Numbered from the stretch's first letter, positions 9,628 through 18,926 are shown. The stretch is DNA of 64,000 nucleotides from Candidatus Poribacteria bacterium (GCA_028819845.1 JAPPKS010000035.1:62001-126000); one strand, 5' to 3'. The notes: generated from the sequence alone by a model not told the origin. A program made the numbers and translations.

Positions 9628-9927
9628 CGCTTTGTCCTGTCTCTCTTGTGCATTGCGGTAGCATATCTATGCCCATCCGCCGGTGGTTCGTTTCATTTCA
9701 ATCCTGCCAAAACGTTGAATATGACAGAACTGTTCGCGTCGCTCACTAGGCGAGGAATTCCCTCAAATTGGCTGCACTATCAATTCGCCAATAACTCAAG
9801 GATTTTACATGGCAAAATCGTCTAGCATTGCTTTTGAAAATCCTCGTAGTTACCATGAATTTGGGGGGAAAATCTCGCGGCAAACATCGCTGTGCGTGAA
9901 GATGATGAAATCGCAAGGAGAAAATTG
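9628..9927. other. Spacer before the catabolic gene run
   Basis: About 300 bp between the DUF1501 gene and the GH116-like gene. It contains no coding frame, clear hairpin or promoter pair that can be supported. AAGGAG at 9915-9920 is the ribosome-binding site of the next gene. Confidence 0.5.
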
Positions 9928-12276
9928 ATGAATGATTATCAGAAACTCTTCCCGACAGATCTCCCTGAACGGGAGTGGATAAGGTTTGAAGCAGAAGGAT
10001 TTACCGCGCCCGTTAGCGGGATGATTTTTACTACGAAGCGCACTCGCAGCGAATCCGGAATTGAAATGGGCCCGCCTAACGAGGGTATGCCGCTAGGGGC
10101 AATCGACACCGGATGTATTGACCTTGAGGTCAATGGAACCTTCGGGCTGTGCACACTCTTTAACTCTCATGTCCCTCGCCGGCTAGTCAACCGCCCATTC
10201 CTAGGTATCAGCGTTGAGGGTGAACCGCGGTTGCTGACCAAAGCGCAATGTGCCCAAGACTGGGTATGTTACTGGGAAGCGGGCGAACCGAAACTCCGAA
10301 GCCTGCCGCGGGATCCGCTCCGTGAAATCCATTACTGGGGCCACTATCCGGTAGCTGATGTGGAATACGACCTTCAAGACACGCCCGTCAGCGTTGGAAT
10401 GAGGGCTTGGGCGCCGTTCATTCCGGGAGATGTCGATATGTCCCTCCTTCCCGGTGCGGTCTTTGAGGTGCACCTGCGCAACGTGAAAGATACCCCGCAG
10501 AACGGTACCGTCGCCTTCAGTTTCCCTGGTCCCTCTGATGAGGAGATGGAAGACGCAACGACGTTTGCCCGTGAAGCCGTAGAAGGGACTTTCTCGGGAA
10601 TCTCGGTGGCAAATAGCCGCGGCATCGGATATGCCTTGGGCGTGGTAGGAAGCGAAAAAATCCGATACGGCGGGGAACTCGGTATCAACGGGGAAGCTTG
10701 GGCAAAAATTGAATCTCAGCTTCCTGAAGCCTTGGAATATAAACCGGGCTCATCCCTGGCGGTCGACTTTTCTCTTGACCCGCATGAAACTAAAATTGCA
10801 CGGTTTGTCCTCGGTTGGTATAGCCCGCGTTGGAAAGGTGGGGGAACACCTACGGCGGGTGGATATACGTACACGCATATGTACACAACCAGATACCGCA
10901 GTGCGCTTGACGCGGCGCAGGTTTTGGCTGAAAATCATGAATCCTTATTAAAACGCATTCTAGCTTGGCAGCAAGTCTTCTATTCAGAGGAGAAATTGCC
11001 CGGATGGTTGCAGGATTCGCTGCTGAATGGCTTAAACCACATCGCTGAAAACAGCATGTGGGCGGTAGCAGAACCGCCGATTGGGGAGTGGTGCCGGGAG
11101 GAAGATGGTATTTTCGGCATGAATGAATCCCCTAAATATTGCCCGCAGATTGAATGCCTGCCCCCAACTTTCGAGGGAAACATTCCAATCGTATACTTCT
11201 TCCCCGAACTGGCGTTGTCCACGCTTCGCGCGTTCAAGGCGTATCAGAGTCCGGAAGGTGCCACCGCATTCATGTTCAGCGGGTTTAGTTATCATACCCC
11301 ACCATGCGGTATGGTAAGTGCAACGCCCGGATGGCAGACCGCAACCAACGCCCCCCAATATGTGGATATTGTGAATCGGTATTGGAATTGTACCGGCGAC
11401 GACGAGATGCTTAAAGAGTTCTACGAATCCGTAAAGAAGACTACAATTTACACCATGAATTTGAGGCCCGATCTCGGCCCCGACGGCATAATCAGCGTTG
11501 CGCATGAACAGAACGCCGCCATACTAGGTTTTGCGCCGGGTTTCGGTACCGATTGGATTGAGATGTGCGAGTACCACGGAATGACGGCTCATGTGGCAGG
11601 TATCCACCTAGCGCATCTAAAGATGGCTGAACGCATGGCTGAAGAAATGGGGGATACGGAGTTCGCCGACCAATGTAGAGACTGGTTTGCACAGGGAAGT
11701 AATTCATTGGAGACCAAACTGTGGACCGGAGATTACTACTTGAACTATTTCGAGCCCACAACCGGCAAGAAGTCCGACCTAATCCTTGCATACCAGTTGG
11801 ATGGCGAGTGGATGGCGAGGTCCGAAGGGTTAGATGGTGTCTTCCGAAGCGATCGAGTGAAGACCACGTTGGATACCATAAAGCGGACAAATGTTGCCCT
11901 TACCGAATTTGGTGCACTTAATTACGCCAACCCCGACGGAACGCCAGTGCAAAATATCGGGTTCGGCACTTATACGGTCCTCACCTGCTACCTTCCGTTC
12001 CTCGCCATGATGTACGTGTATGAGGGAGAACCCGAATTCGGATTGGAGATAGTCCGCCGAGACTACGAAACTATCGTTAAACAAGGTTACATCTGGAATT
12101 CTGCCGGCGGCACGCGAGGTGATGAGAATACCGGTGAGGTGCTCGGCGATTACGGTTCCCACCTAAACCTGATACTCTGGGGGCTGCCCGCCGCGCTGGA
12201 TGGCGAGGATTTGAGCGGCCCAATCAAACCCGGTGGATGGGCAGATCGTATACTCCAAGCCGCCCGCAGTGGATAG
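9928..12276 (+). CDS. GH116-like (glucosylceramidase-type) protein with altered active site
   Basis: The 782-residue protein matches the non-lysosomal glucosylceramidase / GH116 fold. The N-terminal beta-sandwich begins with PLGAIDTGCIDLE (compare PLGGIGTG in the family). The C-terminal helical barrel shows LPGWLQDSLLNGLNH, a TGDDEMLKEF block and LWTGDYYLNY. GH116 enzymes hydrolyse beta-glucosides, using a Glu nucleophile (E527 in human GBA2) and an Asp acid/base (D677). By motif alignment from memory these positions are Ala429 (FFPELALS versus WPKLELS) and Tyr622 (LAYQLDGEW versus MSDQCAGQW). The protein may therefore be non-hydrolytic or use another mechanism. ATG 9928 is chosen over 9892 because AAGGAG precedes it by 7 bases. 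No signal peptide is seen. Confidence 0.82.
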   Translation: MNDYQKLFPTDLPEREWIRFEAEGFTAPVSGMIFTTKRTRSESGIEMGPPNEGMPLGAIDTGCIDLEVNGTFGLCTLFNSHVPRRLVNRPFLGISVEGEPRLLTKAQCAQDWVCYWEAGEPKLRSLPRDPLREIHYWGHYPVADVEYDLQDTPVSVGMRAWAPFIPGDVDMSLLPGAVFEVHLRNVKDTPQNGTVAFSFPGPSDEEMEDATTFAREAVEGTFSGISVANSRGIGYALGVVGSEKIRYGGELGINGEAWAKIESQLPEALEYKPGSSLAVDFSLDPHETKIARFVLGWYSPRWKGGGTPTAGGYTYTHMYTTRYRSALDAAQVLAENHESLLKRILAWQQVFYSEEKLPGWLQDSLLNGLNHIAENSMWAVAEPPIGEWCREEDGIFGMNESPKYCPQIECLPPTFEGNIPIVYFFPELALSTLRAFKAYQSPEGATAFMFSGFSYHTPPCGMVSATPGWQTATNAPQYVDIVNRYWNCTGDDEMLKEFYESVKKTTIYTMNLRPDLGPDGIISVAHEQNAAILGFAPGFGTDWIEMCEYHGMTAHVAGIHLAHLKMAERMAEEMGDTEFADQCRDWFAQGSNSLETKLWTGDYYLNYFEPTTGKKSDLILAYQLDGEWMARSEGLDGVFRSDRVKTTLDTIKRTNVALTEFGALNYANPDGTPVQNIGFGTYTVLTCYLPFLAMMYVYEGEPEFGLEIVRRDYETIVKQGYIWNSAGGTRGDENTGEVLGDYGSHLNLILWGLPAALDGEDLSGPIKPGGWADRILQAARSG

Positions 12277-12545
12277 CGGTTTAGTTGAACAATAGGAACT
12301 TGTTGCACAGGTGGCGGTGCGCCGAATCGCTGTTTTTGGCTAGGCACTCGGTTGGCTCGATACGTATGTTTTTTGCGCTTGCGGGCTGATCCCCGTTGTG
12401 ATAGAATACAAAATGTGCATAATACATTCTGGCGCCTCCATTTAGGATTTACATCTAAATCTAATGTATGAACAATCATTGGCGTTTTCAGGCATATAAT
12501 TCTATTAAATTGAATGATATTAGAAAAAAATGAGGGACATTTACC

Positions 12546-13361
12546 ATGAAACGTACATACGACTGCGAACCCACAATGACGGACACTCAAGTCTTGGAGT
12601 TCTGCAGAAAAGGGATTCTGATGTTGGAAGCTGTCGTTCCGGATGAGGTTAACAAAAAAACGTGCGATTACTGCGACCTCTATGCTGAAGGCGGCCCCTT
12701 TGAACAGGACCGCGTTCGGCTGCCTGACGAAATCTTTGAACTCGATTGGTTCGCTGACAATGTCATCCTCAATTCGGAAGCAATTGGTGTCGTCCGATCG
12801 TTATTGGGCAAAAATTTTCAACTGCCGACTTTCATGGCGAACCATCGTGCGGTGTGCCCAAGCGGGGTTGGCGGATGGCACAGAGATGCCGGCTCGCTTT
12901 ACGGTCCCAAGATAGATTCACTCAAGGTGTTCTATTATCCGCAGGATACCCCTTTGGAAATGGGGCCAACCGATTTATTGCCCGGTTCGCACTTCCTCTA
13001 TGCGGGGGATTATATGGGGCATTATACCGGAATTCGCGGTGCTATGCCAACAACGGCACCAGCCGGTTCCATCATCGTATGCTTCTACAATATTTGGCAC
13101 CGAAAGGGAGTGGCTACGGCGGCGGGCACCCGTAATCTGATGAAATACCACTATGTCCGAACCGCACCGCCGGAACGTGATTGGGTTATCGAGCCGGATT
13201 TCAACGTTGAACAGATATATAACATGCGGCAAGGCCACTTCTACTACGCACGCGAAGGGCACAGAGCCTTCAATGACGCCGCCGAGATTTTCTTATGGTT
13301 GAGCGGCAATCATGCCGCCTTTCGCGGCAACGATAGCAGCCTGCCCGTTTATATGGCGTGA
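12546..13361 (+). CDS. Phytanoyl-CoA dioxygenase family protein (PhyH), copy 1
   Basis: PhyH proteins are Fe(II)/2-oxoglutarate-dependent oxygenases that hydroxylate diverse small molecules. The 271-residue protein shows the facial triad: WHRD with His112 and Asp114, and a distal His185 in NIWHRKG. Arg196 (GTRNL) is the probable 2-oxoglutarate anchor. The N-terminus (TYDCEPTMTDTQVLEFCRKG) is nearly the same as in copy 3 at 20078, so those two are close paralogs; copy 2 at 15789 is more distant. A GAGGG site precedes the ATG. The gene starts a run that includes an aldo/keto reductase and an epimerase, which suggests oxidative breakdown of a carbohydrate-like or organic substrate. The substrate is unknown. 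Confidence 0.92.
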   Translation: MKRTYDCEPTMTDTQVLEFCRKGILMLEAVVPDEVNKKTCDYCDLYAEGGPFEQDRVRLPDEIFELDWFADNVILNSEAIGVVRSLLGKNFQLPTFMANHRAVCPSGVGGWHRDAGSLYGPKIDSLKVFYYPQDTPLEMGPTDLLPGSHFLYAGDYMGHYTGIRGAMPTTAPAGSIIVCFYNIWHRKGVATAAGTRNLMKYHYVRTAPPERDWVIEPDFNVEQIYNMRQGHFYYAREGHRAFNDAAEIFLWLSGNHAAFRGNDSSLPVYMA

Positions 13362-13584
13362 AAGCAGTGTTGGACGGTCGGAATAGTTCGCAAGAATGAC
13401 ATCTGAAACAATCCAAAACGCGAATCTGTATACGGCAAACCGGCTGTTAATCTGACTTTGGAGAAAGCAAGCATTGCGGCGCGTCGGGACGTGATGCCGT
13501 CAACTCTGCATGAATGTGTCCTGAAAGGTGCATGAGAACACCCGAAATTAGCGAAATCTAGAACGTAGTTGAGGAGGAATAAAC

Positions 13585-14328
13585 TTGTCTGTACAACTCG
13601 AATTTGTTGGTCACGCGTGTTTCCGCCTGTGGGAGAACGGTAAGCCAACTATCGTAACCGATCCATACTCCCATCACGATACGCAATTGGAAGATGACGG
13701 CTCGCGCCTCGACGCCGACACCGTCATTGTAAGTTCACTCACGGACGAATCCCACAACAACGTTTCGCTCGTGCGAGGAAATCCCCGCGTCATCAACGCT
13801 CTCGACGTGGCTTTGGGAACGGCTTCAGCCACAATCAATGGCGAACAGTTAGTAGCGATCGCCACAGCCGAGGCTGCCGACCATGACCTGCATGACCCGA
13901 TGGATAACGCCATGTACGCCTTCAAAGCCGGCGGATTATGGTTCGCACATCTGGGAGATCTCGGTTATGGACTGAGTAACGATGAGCTGGCGCCGTGGGA
14001 GAACAAGTGTGATGTGCTGATCCCAATTGTCGGTGAGAGGAACACAGTTAAGCTGGACGACCTCGACGACATGATTGAGTTCCTAAAGCCGACATGGATT
14101 GTGCCGATGCACTATGCCTTGCCGCCGCTCGGAGGTCCCGATGCAGGTCGGATGAAGCCGGTCGACATTTTCATCAATCGACACCCACGCGCTACCGTTT
14201 ATATCGCGCGGCACCATACCGTCACCCTTCCGATGGCGAAATCCGCTGTAGGGCGCTCCACCATTATCGTGTTAGAACCTTCAGGCTACAAAGCCACAGG
14301 CGGATTTCTGGAGTTTCGGGCATCCTGA
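13585..14328 (+). CDS. Metallo-beta-lactamase-fold protein (COG2220/UlaG-like) with degenerate metal motif
   Basis: The 247-residue product has the beta-lactamase-fold layout of the COG2220/UlaG-like group: FVGHACFRL at the N-terminus, FAHLGDLGY in the middle and WIVPMHYALPP near the end. These carry the expected later ligands: His in ADHD, Asp in HLGD and His in PMHY. The main HxHxDH motif expected after the strand VIVSS is replaced by SLTDESH, so only part of the normal two-metal site can form. The start is a TTG at 13585 with a strong GAGGAGG at 13571-13577; no better ATG exists. It lies inside the PhyH/aldo-keto reductase run. The function is unknown; hydrolase activity is doubtful. Confidence 0.8.
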   Translation: MSVQLEFVGHACFRLWENGKPTIVTDPYSHHDTQLEDDGSRLDADTVIVSSLTDESHNNVSLVRGNPRVINALDVALGTASATINGEQLVAIATAEAADHDLHDPMDNAMYAFKAGGLWFAHLGDLGYGLSNDELAPWENKCDVLIPIVGERNTVKLDDLDDMIEFLKPTWIVPMHYALPPLGGPDAGRMKPVDIFINRHPRATVYIARHHTVTLPMAKSAVGRSTIIVLEPSGYKATGGFLEFRAS

Positions 14329-14425
14329 TGTGTCGTTCAAATTTGCGGTAAGGGCGCACACTGCGGCAAACTCAGAGTTTTCCCGTTGATTATCATCTTA
14401 ATGGGAACTATTACGGACCTGTTTT

Positions 14426-15433
14426 ATGGAATACAGACAACTTACGAGAGACGGAACCAAGGTGTCCGCTATAGGGCTTGGCACCTGGCCCTTCGGCGGC
14501 GGTATGGGCGCCATTGACGATCAGAGCGTAATCGCAATTACACGAGCCGCTATTGATAACGGCATCAACCTCATTGATACGGCGCAAGTGTACGGCGTGA
14601 GCGAGGAACGGCTGGGCAAGGCGCTGAAGGATGGATACCGCAATCGGTGTTTCCTCGCCACCAAGGTATGGCGCGAACAGGACAATGACTACTCGCCGCC
14701 GGCAATCTACGCCGCCATGGAAGACAGTCTGCGCAAACTGAATGTAGATTATGTTGACCTCTATCAGATTCACCACCCTGACCCGTCCTTTCCGATTGAT
14801 CAGACAATGGAAGCCCTTGAACGGCTTCGAGAGCAGGGCAAGACACGCTATATTGGCGTTTCAAACTTCTGGGTCGAACATATGGAGGAAGCCCTGAAGA
14901 CCGCCCCCCTCCATACGAACCAGCCGCGCTATAACATGCTCGACCGCCGCGTAGAAGCGGAGGTGCTCCCCTTCTGCGAACGTAACGGAATCGGCGTCAT
15001 GGCTCACAGTCCGTTAGCGAAAGGATTGCTTACCGGGCGTTACCGAGTAGGCCATGTATTCCCGGAAGACGACGAGCGTGCGCGCCTTACACGTTTCCGC
15101 GGGGAACCGTTTGCCCATTACGTCAATGTTGCCGTTCAACTTAAACAGATAGCGGCGGACAAAGGCCTCTCACTGATTCAAATGGCTGTCGGGTGGCTGC
15201 TGCGGTTGCCGTCGGTCAGTTGCGTACTCGTCGGCGCAAAGCACCCCGGTCAGGTCACGGAACATCTCGGTGCGGCAGGTGTCGCGTTCACTGCTGACGA
15301 ACTCGATCGAATCGATACCATTCTTGAGAATACGCCCGCAACACTCTATGATGATTATGGGAGGAACTACCTTAGCAACAGCAGGGGATTCATGATAGCT
15401 CACAAAGGGAAGGATGATGGGGGAATACAGTAA
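14426..15433 (+). CDS. Aldo/keto reductase
   Basis: This is a 335-residue NAD(P)H-dependent oxidoreductase with the (beta/alpha)8 fold. The catalytic tetrad is visible: Asp51 (LIDTA), Tyr56 (QVYG), Lys80 (ATKV) and His116 (LYQIHHPD). The family signature GVSNF is near residue 152. The N-terminus MEYRQLTRDGTKVSAIGLGTWPFGG is typical of the AKR group related to YajO/Tas and sugar or inosose reductases. The last 20 bp overlap the start of the small gene at 15414, which indicates translational coupling. Next to PhyH and an epimerase-like gene, it probably interconverts an alcohol and a ketone or aldehyde of a sugar-like intermediate. No defects are seen. Confidence 0.93.
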   Translation: MEYRQLTRDGTKVSAIGLGTWPFGGGMGAIDDQSVIAITRAAIDNGINLIDTAQVYGVSEERLGKALKDGYRNRCFLATKVWREQDNDYSPPAIYAAMEDSLRKLNVDYVDLYQIHHPDPSFPIDQTMEALERLREQGKTRYIGVSNFWVEHMEEALKTAPLHTNQPRYNMLDRRVEAEVLPFCERNGIGVMAHSPLAKGLLTGRYRVGHVFPEDDERARLTRFRGEPFAHYVNVAVQLKQIAADKGLSLIQMAVGWLLRLPSVSCVLVGAKHPGQVTEHLGAAGVAFTADELDRIDTILENTPATLYDDYGRNYLSNSRGFMIAHKGKDDGGIQ

Positions 15434-15785
15434 AATCAAAGCGCAAGTCAATCGATGTAAAGAGGAATTTGCGCAAGGAGTTCTTACGGAGGCTAGCCTG
15501 AATGGAATACTCCAAGCCATGGAAGAACACCCGCCCCGGCAACAATTGTTGTTCCTGCGGGTGGAAGGGTGGACGATTAATTCAGGTGTTATCGGCATGT
15601 TGATGCTGGACAACGGCGAAATGAGCGAAGGCCCATTGCGTCCGGAGGACTGGCCGTACAAAAACGTGATTGATGCCATCCAAGACGGTTGGCGTGTAAT
15701 AAAGTTTCCCGAACTCGCCCTGTGGATCGATGAAACGCGGACCTATGAGGTCGGCGGCGAGTTTGTGCTTGAAAAGTGGAGATGA
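15414..15785 (+). CDS. Small conserved-looking protein of unknown function
   Basis: The 123-residue product is not recognised. It overlaps the aldo/keto reductase by 20 bp and ends 3 bp before the second PhyH gene, so it is almost certainly translated as part of this operon. It is mixed alpha/beta in appearance, with no signal peptide or membrane segment. An N-terminal helical part of about 45 residues (SKIKAQVNRCKEEFAQG) is followed by strands with aromatic residues (WTINSG, WPYKNVIDAIQDGWRVIKFPEL). Two adjacent ATGs (15414, 15417) could start it. Coding status is supported by the tight packing; function is open. Confidence 0.75.
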   Translation: MMGEYSKIKAQVNRCKEEFAQGVLTEASLNGILQAMEEHPPRQQLLFLRVEGWTINSGVIGMLMLDNGEMSEGPLRPEDWPYKNVIDAIQDGWRVIKFPELALWIDETRTYEVGGEFVLEKWR

Positions 15786-15788
15786 GCA

Positions 15789-16703
15789 ATGAGAACAACG
15801 GATGATATTCGCGCAACGTTGACCGACTCCCAGATTCTCGATTTCTGCAAGAAAGGCTACATATTATTTCCGGCGATCGTGCCGAATGAGATTAACCGGC
15901 GAGTCATACAATACACAAACGAAATTGCTGAGACTCGGCCCGAATACCGGGCGCCGCGGCGATCAGGCGAAATTGAATTTCACCTCCCTCTGCTGCACGA
16001 GGATTGGTTCGTCGAGCATGTATTACTCAACGCTGAAGCAGCCGGGGCGGTACGATCGCTGCTCGGGAGCGGCTTTACGCTCCCCAACATTATCAGCGAC
16101 CACCGCGCAGAAATACCCATGCCGAAGCCGGGAGGTTGGCACCGCGACGGTAATTACGTCCTTGAAAAGAAATTGAACTACCTCGAAGTCTTCTACCACC
16201 CGGAGGATGTGCCCATGGAGAATGGCCCCACGGCGATTCTGCCGGGCTCCCATCACCTAGCCTCCGCGCCCGTTGGCCATTACGGCAATCTCAAGGGTAC
16301 CGTGTATTTTGCACCGCCGGACGCGCCAGCCGGCTCTATCCTGATTATGTCATATAACCTGTGGCACCGCCGCACCCCATCGACGGCAAAGGGTCTTCGG
16401 CATCTGTTCCGCTTCAACTATTGGCGGACGACGCCGCCAGTCCGAGATTGGGTTATTGAACCGGATTTCGATTTGCGAACTGCAGACTATGAGTTCTTCG
16501 ATCGCCCCACCACGCGTCCGCCCACCAGAGACTGCAACGACGCGGCTGAACTTTTCTTCTGGTTGTGCGGGAAAGGCGGCGAGTTCGCAGTAATGGGCGG
16601 GCAGTGCTGGCCCAGCCCGCACAAAGGGCTTGATGGCGTCGTTCGAGGCTTTCCCGGTGACATCACCGATGAGCGCGTGTGGTCGAAACAAGAGACCGCG
16701 TAA
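15789..16703 (+). CDS. Phytanoyl-CoA dioxygenase family protein (PhyH), copy 2
   Basis: This 304-residue Fe(II)/2-oxoglutarate-dependent dioxygenase is the second of three paralogs. The facial triad is seen as HRD in GGWHRDGN and a distal His in NLWHRRTPS; the Arg of KGLRHL is the likely 2-oxoglutarate ligand. An IHYxGHYG-like segment (VGHYGNLKG) and PPVRDWVIEPDFD are shared with the other two copies. It is about 30 residues longer than copy 1, mainly at the C-terminus (GQCWPSPHKGLDG region). It follows the small gene at 15414 by 3 bp, so it lies in the same operon as the aldo/keto reductase. Substrate unknown. Confidence 0.92.
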   Translation: MRTTDDIRATLTDSQILDFCKKGYILFPAIVPNEINRRVIQYTNEIAETRPEYRAPRRSGEIEFHLPLLHEDWFVEHVLLNAEAAGAVRSLLGSGFTLPNIISDHRAEIPMPKPGGWHRDGNYVLEKKLNYLEVFYHPEDVPMENGPTAILPGSHHLASAPVGHYGNLKGTVYFAPPDAPAGSILIMSYNLWHRRTPSTAKGLRHLFRFNYWRTTPPVRDWVIEPDFDLRTADYEFFDRPTTRPPTRDCNDAAELFFWLCGKGGEFAVMGGQCWPSPHKGLDGVVRGFPGDITDERVWSKQETA

Positions 16704-16966
16704 GTTGAACACATGCGCCTAACAGGACAAGGCTCGCTTAAGAATCTGTTTGAAAATTCATTTCATACAGCCCCCACTACCCTCCGTAGGCGGGGATCAA
16801 GCGGCTGAATAGAATCAACTGAGCGAATAGCGAAGGCGATAGCAATTCCCGCGCGATAACGGTTCCACTGGGTATAGCAACTCAAACGCCCAATATTGGC
16901 TTTTGTCACTTTTTATTCAAACAAGCTTTAAATCAAAAGTGTAGTGCGCTTCAAAAAGGAGATAAG

Positions 16967-17806
16967 ATGCTGCAACTTTCGGCGAATATTGAATTCATGT
17001 TCCGCGACCGAGAATTCGTTGACCGCATTGACGCGGTGGCCGAGCTTGGTCTGTCCGCACTCGAATTTGGTCCTGACCCGGAAGCGACATCGGGTGAAGT
17101 GGACATGTCAACCATCGCTGAACGAGTTACGCGTAACAACTTGGTTGTCGCAAATATTAGTGTTCAGCCCCGACTGCGTTTGCTCGACGGAGACCAGATC
17201 GATGCCTTATCTCAATCCGTACGCCATTCCTGCCTGTTGGCGCGCCAAATGCGGTGTTCGTTGTTGGGGCTGCTGGTTGAAGAGGTGAAATGGACGCCCG
17301 GACAGCCTTGGTACGAATACCAGCGCGACCAGAAACAACGCGACCTTCGCTGCCGCCAACGTGACAACATTGTCCGCGCTGTGAAAACCGTGGCGCCAAT
17401 TGCGGAGGGGGAGGGGATGACCCTCGTAATGGAATGCCTAAACACATTGGTCGACCATGCGGACTACTACCTTGCCTCTTGGCGGGAAGGGGTATCAATC
17501 GTCAGAGAAGTAGACAGCCCGGCGGTCGCATTGACCTTTGACGCTTACCATCATCAAATCAACGAAGGTAACTTGATAAACAGCCTTACGCAAGACATTG
17601 ACCTGATTCGCCACATCCATATCGCCGACGTACCCGGTCGCCACGAACCCGGCACCGGCGAAATCAATTATCTCAACTTTCTCACTGCAGCGAAGCGCGC
17701 GGGTTACGAAGGTTTTCTCGGGCTAGAGTGTTTTCCGACCATGAGCGATGTGAGTGCCGCGCTTGCACCAATCAGGGAGATTGTCGACCAAGTTAATGGC
17801 GCGTAA
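16967..17806 (+). CDS. Hydroxypyruvate-isomerase-like TIM-barrel epimerase
   Basis: The 279-residue protein belongs to the xylose-isomerase-like TIM barrel family (sugar phosphate isomerase/epimerase) and is closest in appearance to hydroxypyruvate isomerase Hyi. The start LSANIEFMFRDREF matches the Hyi N-terminus. Metal-ligand motifs include the Glu of VMECLN, the Asp and His of LTFDAYHHQ, the His of HIHIADVPGRHEPGTGEINY and the late Glu of LGLECFP. GGAG precedes the ATG in AAAAAGGAGATAAG. A 260-bp spacer without recognisable features separates it from PhyH copy 2, so it may have its own promoter. It fits a sugar or sugar-acid catabolic role with the neighbouring oxidoreductases. Confidence 0.88.
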   Translation: MLQLSANIEFMFRDREFVDRIDAVAELGLSALEFGPDPEATSGEVDMSTIAERVTRNNLVVANISVQPRLRLLDGDQIDALSQSVRHSCLLARQMRCSLLGLLVEEVKWTPGQPWYEYQRDQKQRDLRCRQRDNIVRAVKTVAPIAEGEGMTLVMECLNTLVDHADYYLASWREGVSIVREVDSPAVALTFDAYHHQINEGNLINSLTQDIDLIRHIHIADVPGRHEPGTGEINYLNFLTAAKRAGYEGFLGLECFPTMSDVSAALAPIREIVDQVNGA

Positions 17807-17881
17807 TCGCACCGGCTTGGTAAGCGTGTCGGAGACGTTGGGAAGAAACGTCGGGAAGGATTTTTAAGATTTGGTGAAAAA

Positions 17882-17914
17882 AACCTTCGGAAGGTTTAAG
17901 ACCTTCCGAAGGTT
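17882..17914. terminator. Perfect 14-bp inverted repeat between convergent genes
   Basis: Arms AACCTTCGGAAGGT (17882-17895) and ACCTTCCGAAGGTT (17901-17914) flank a 5-base loop. It lies between the plus-strand epimerase stop and the minus-strand LamG stop, so it could end transcription from both sides. There is no good T run on the plus strand, and the arms are themselves near-palindromic, so it could also be a repetitive extragenic palindrome. Confidence 0.6.
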
Positions 17915-17923
17915 GAGAGTTGG

Positions 17924-18682
17924 CTATTTGCCGCTCTTCATTTTCGCCCATGTGGACGTGAGTTTTCCAGCCGTCTCTACGGATGTCATTGACTCCAGTC
18001 CTGCGCGCGCCTCATAATTCTGTGTGGCTTCCTCAGCGCTGAGTGCGCGGTTATAAAGCCCGACGTCGTCAATCAAACCCTCCATGAACTCGTCTGGGTT
18101 AGGATTGGCTCCAATGGCGCCGTTACCCATTTGGGTGTTTATGGGTTCACCTAATACGTTGTTTGTGACCTCTGCACCGTCCAGATATATAATATCCGCA
18201 GTTCCATCATAGACAGCCGCTACATAGTGCCACTCCCCTAGAGAAACCGTAGGGCCTACCGTATCAAGCCCCCATTGGGCAATAAATATCTTATCGTTGT
18301 CGCGCGTCGCTACGCCAAAGCCGTTGCCTTTCCCATCCCAAGTGCCGTACGAAGCGATATACTGAGACGCACCGCCGTCGCTGACTTCTCTCTTAAACCA
18401 ACCCGAAAAGGTCCTGGGTTCGTTTCCGGTAGGGAAACCGTCCATGGGGAAAGTTATAGCATCATCCCCGTCAAATTTCATTGCATTCGCACCGACGTGC
18501 CCAGCGACCGTCTCGGGATCACCCACGACCGTGCCGTCGTTAGTTCCAACTTGGTCCGAGATGTCGCCATCCTCGAAAGACCAATAACTCACAAGTCCGT
18601 CTGTGACGACTTGTGCGCCTGCGGTAATAGCAAACGCGACCGCTACTACCACCACAAAAAGAATCGCTATGCTTTTATACAT
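17924..18682 (-). CDS. Secreted LamG (concanavalin-A-like) domain protein 1
   Basis: The 252-residue protein has a signal peptide (about residues 1-23, ending AGAQ) and one LamG/concanavalin-A-like jelly-roll domain (about 25-225). The domain is recognisable by GLVSYWSFEDGD at the start, FSGWFKRE, WHYVAAVYDG and GLIDDVGLYNRALSAEEATQNY at the end. LamG domains bind carbohydrates or proteins outside the cell. It has no enzymatic domain. The C-terminal tail AGKLTSTWAKMKSGK resembles that of its neighbour at 18927 and may be a sorting or attachment tag (inference). A GGAGGAA site precedes the ATG. Confidence 0.88.
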   Translation of the reverse strand: MYKSIAILFVVVVAVAFAITAGAQVVTDGLVSYWSFEDGDISDQVGTNDGTVVGDPETVAGHVGANAMKFDGDDAITFPMDGFPTGNEPRTFSGWFKREVSDGGASQYIASYGTWDGKGNGFGVATRDNDKIFIAQWGLDTVGPTVSLGEWHYVAAVYDGTADIIYLDGAEVTNNVLGEPINTQMGNGAIGANPNPDEFMEGLIDDVGLYNRALSAEEATQNYEARAGLESMTSVETAGKLTSTWAKMKSGK

Positions 18683-18926
18683 CTTTATGTTCCTCCTTAA
18701 ACCATTTGGACCTTCGCCATCTCGAAAAGTCCGAAAAATTTAAGCTGAATGATTGTTAGCTAGTTTGTCTAATTTTGCCGCGCTAATGGATTGAAGTCCG
18801 CCGGCAAAATTCCGTTAATCAGAAGAATGGTTATTCTAGCACACAATTGATTGCGTGCCAAGCGAATATTCGCTCTTGTTTTAATGAACGGCTGTCGCCG
18901 CCGCTACGGTTCAAATAAAATGGGGA

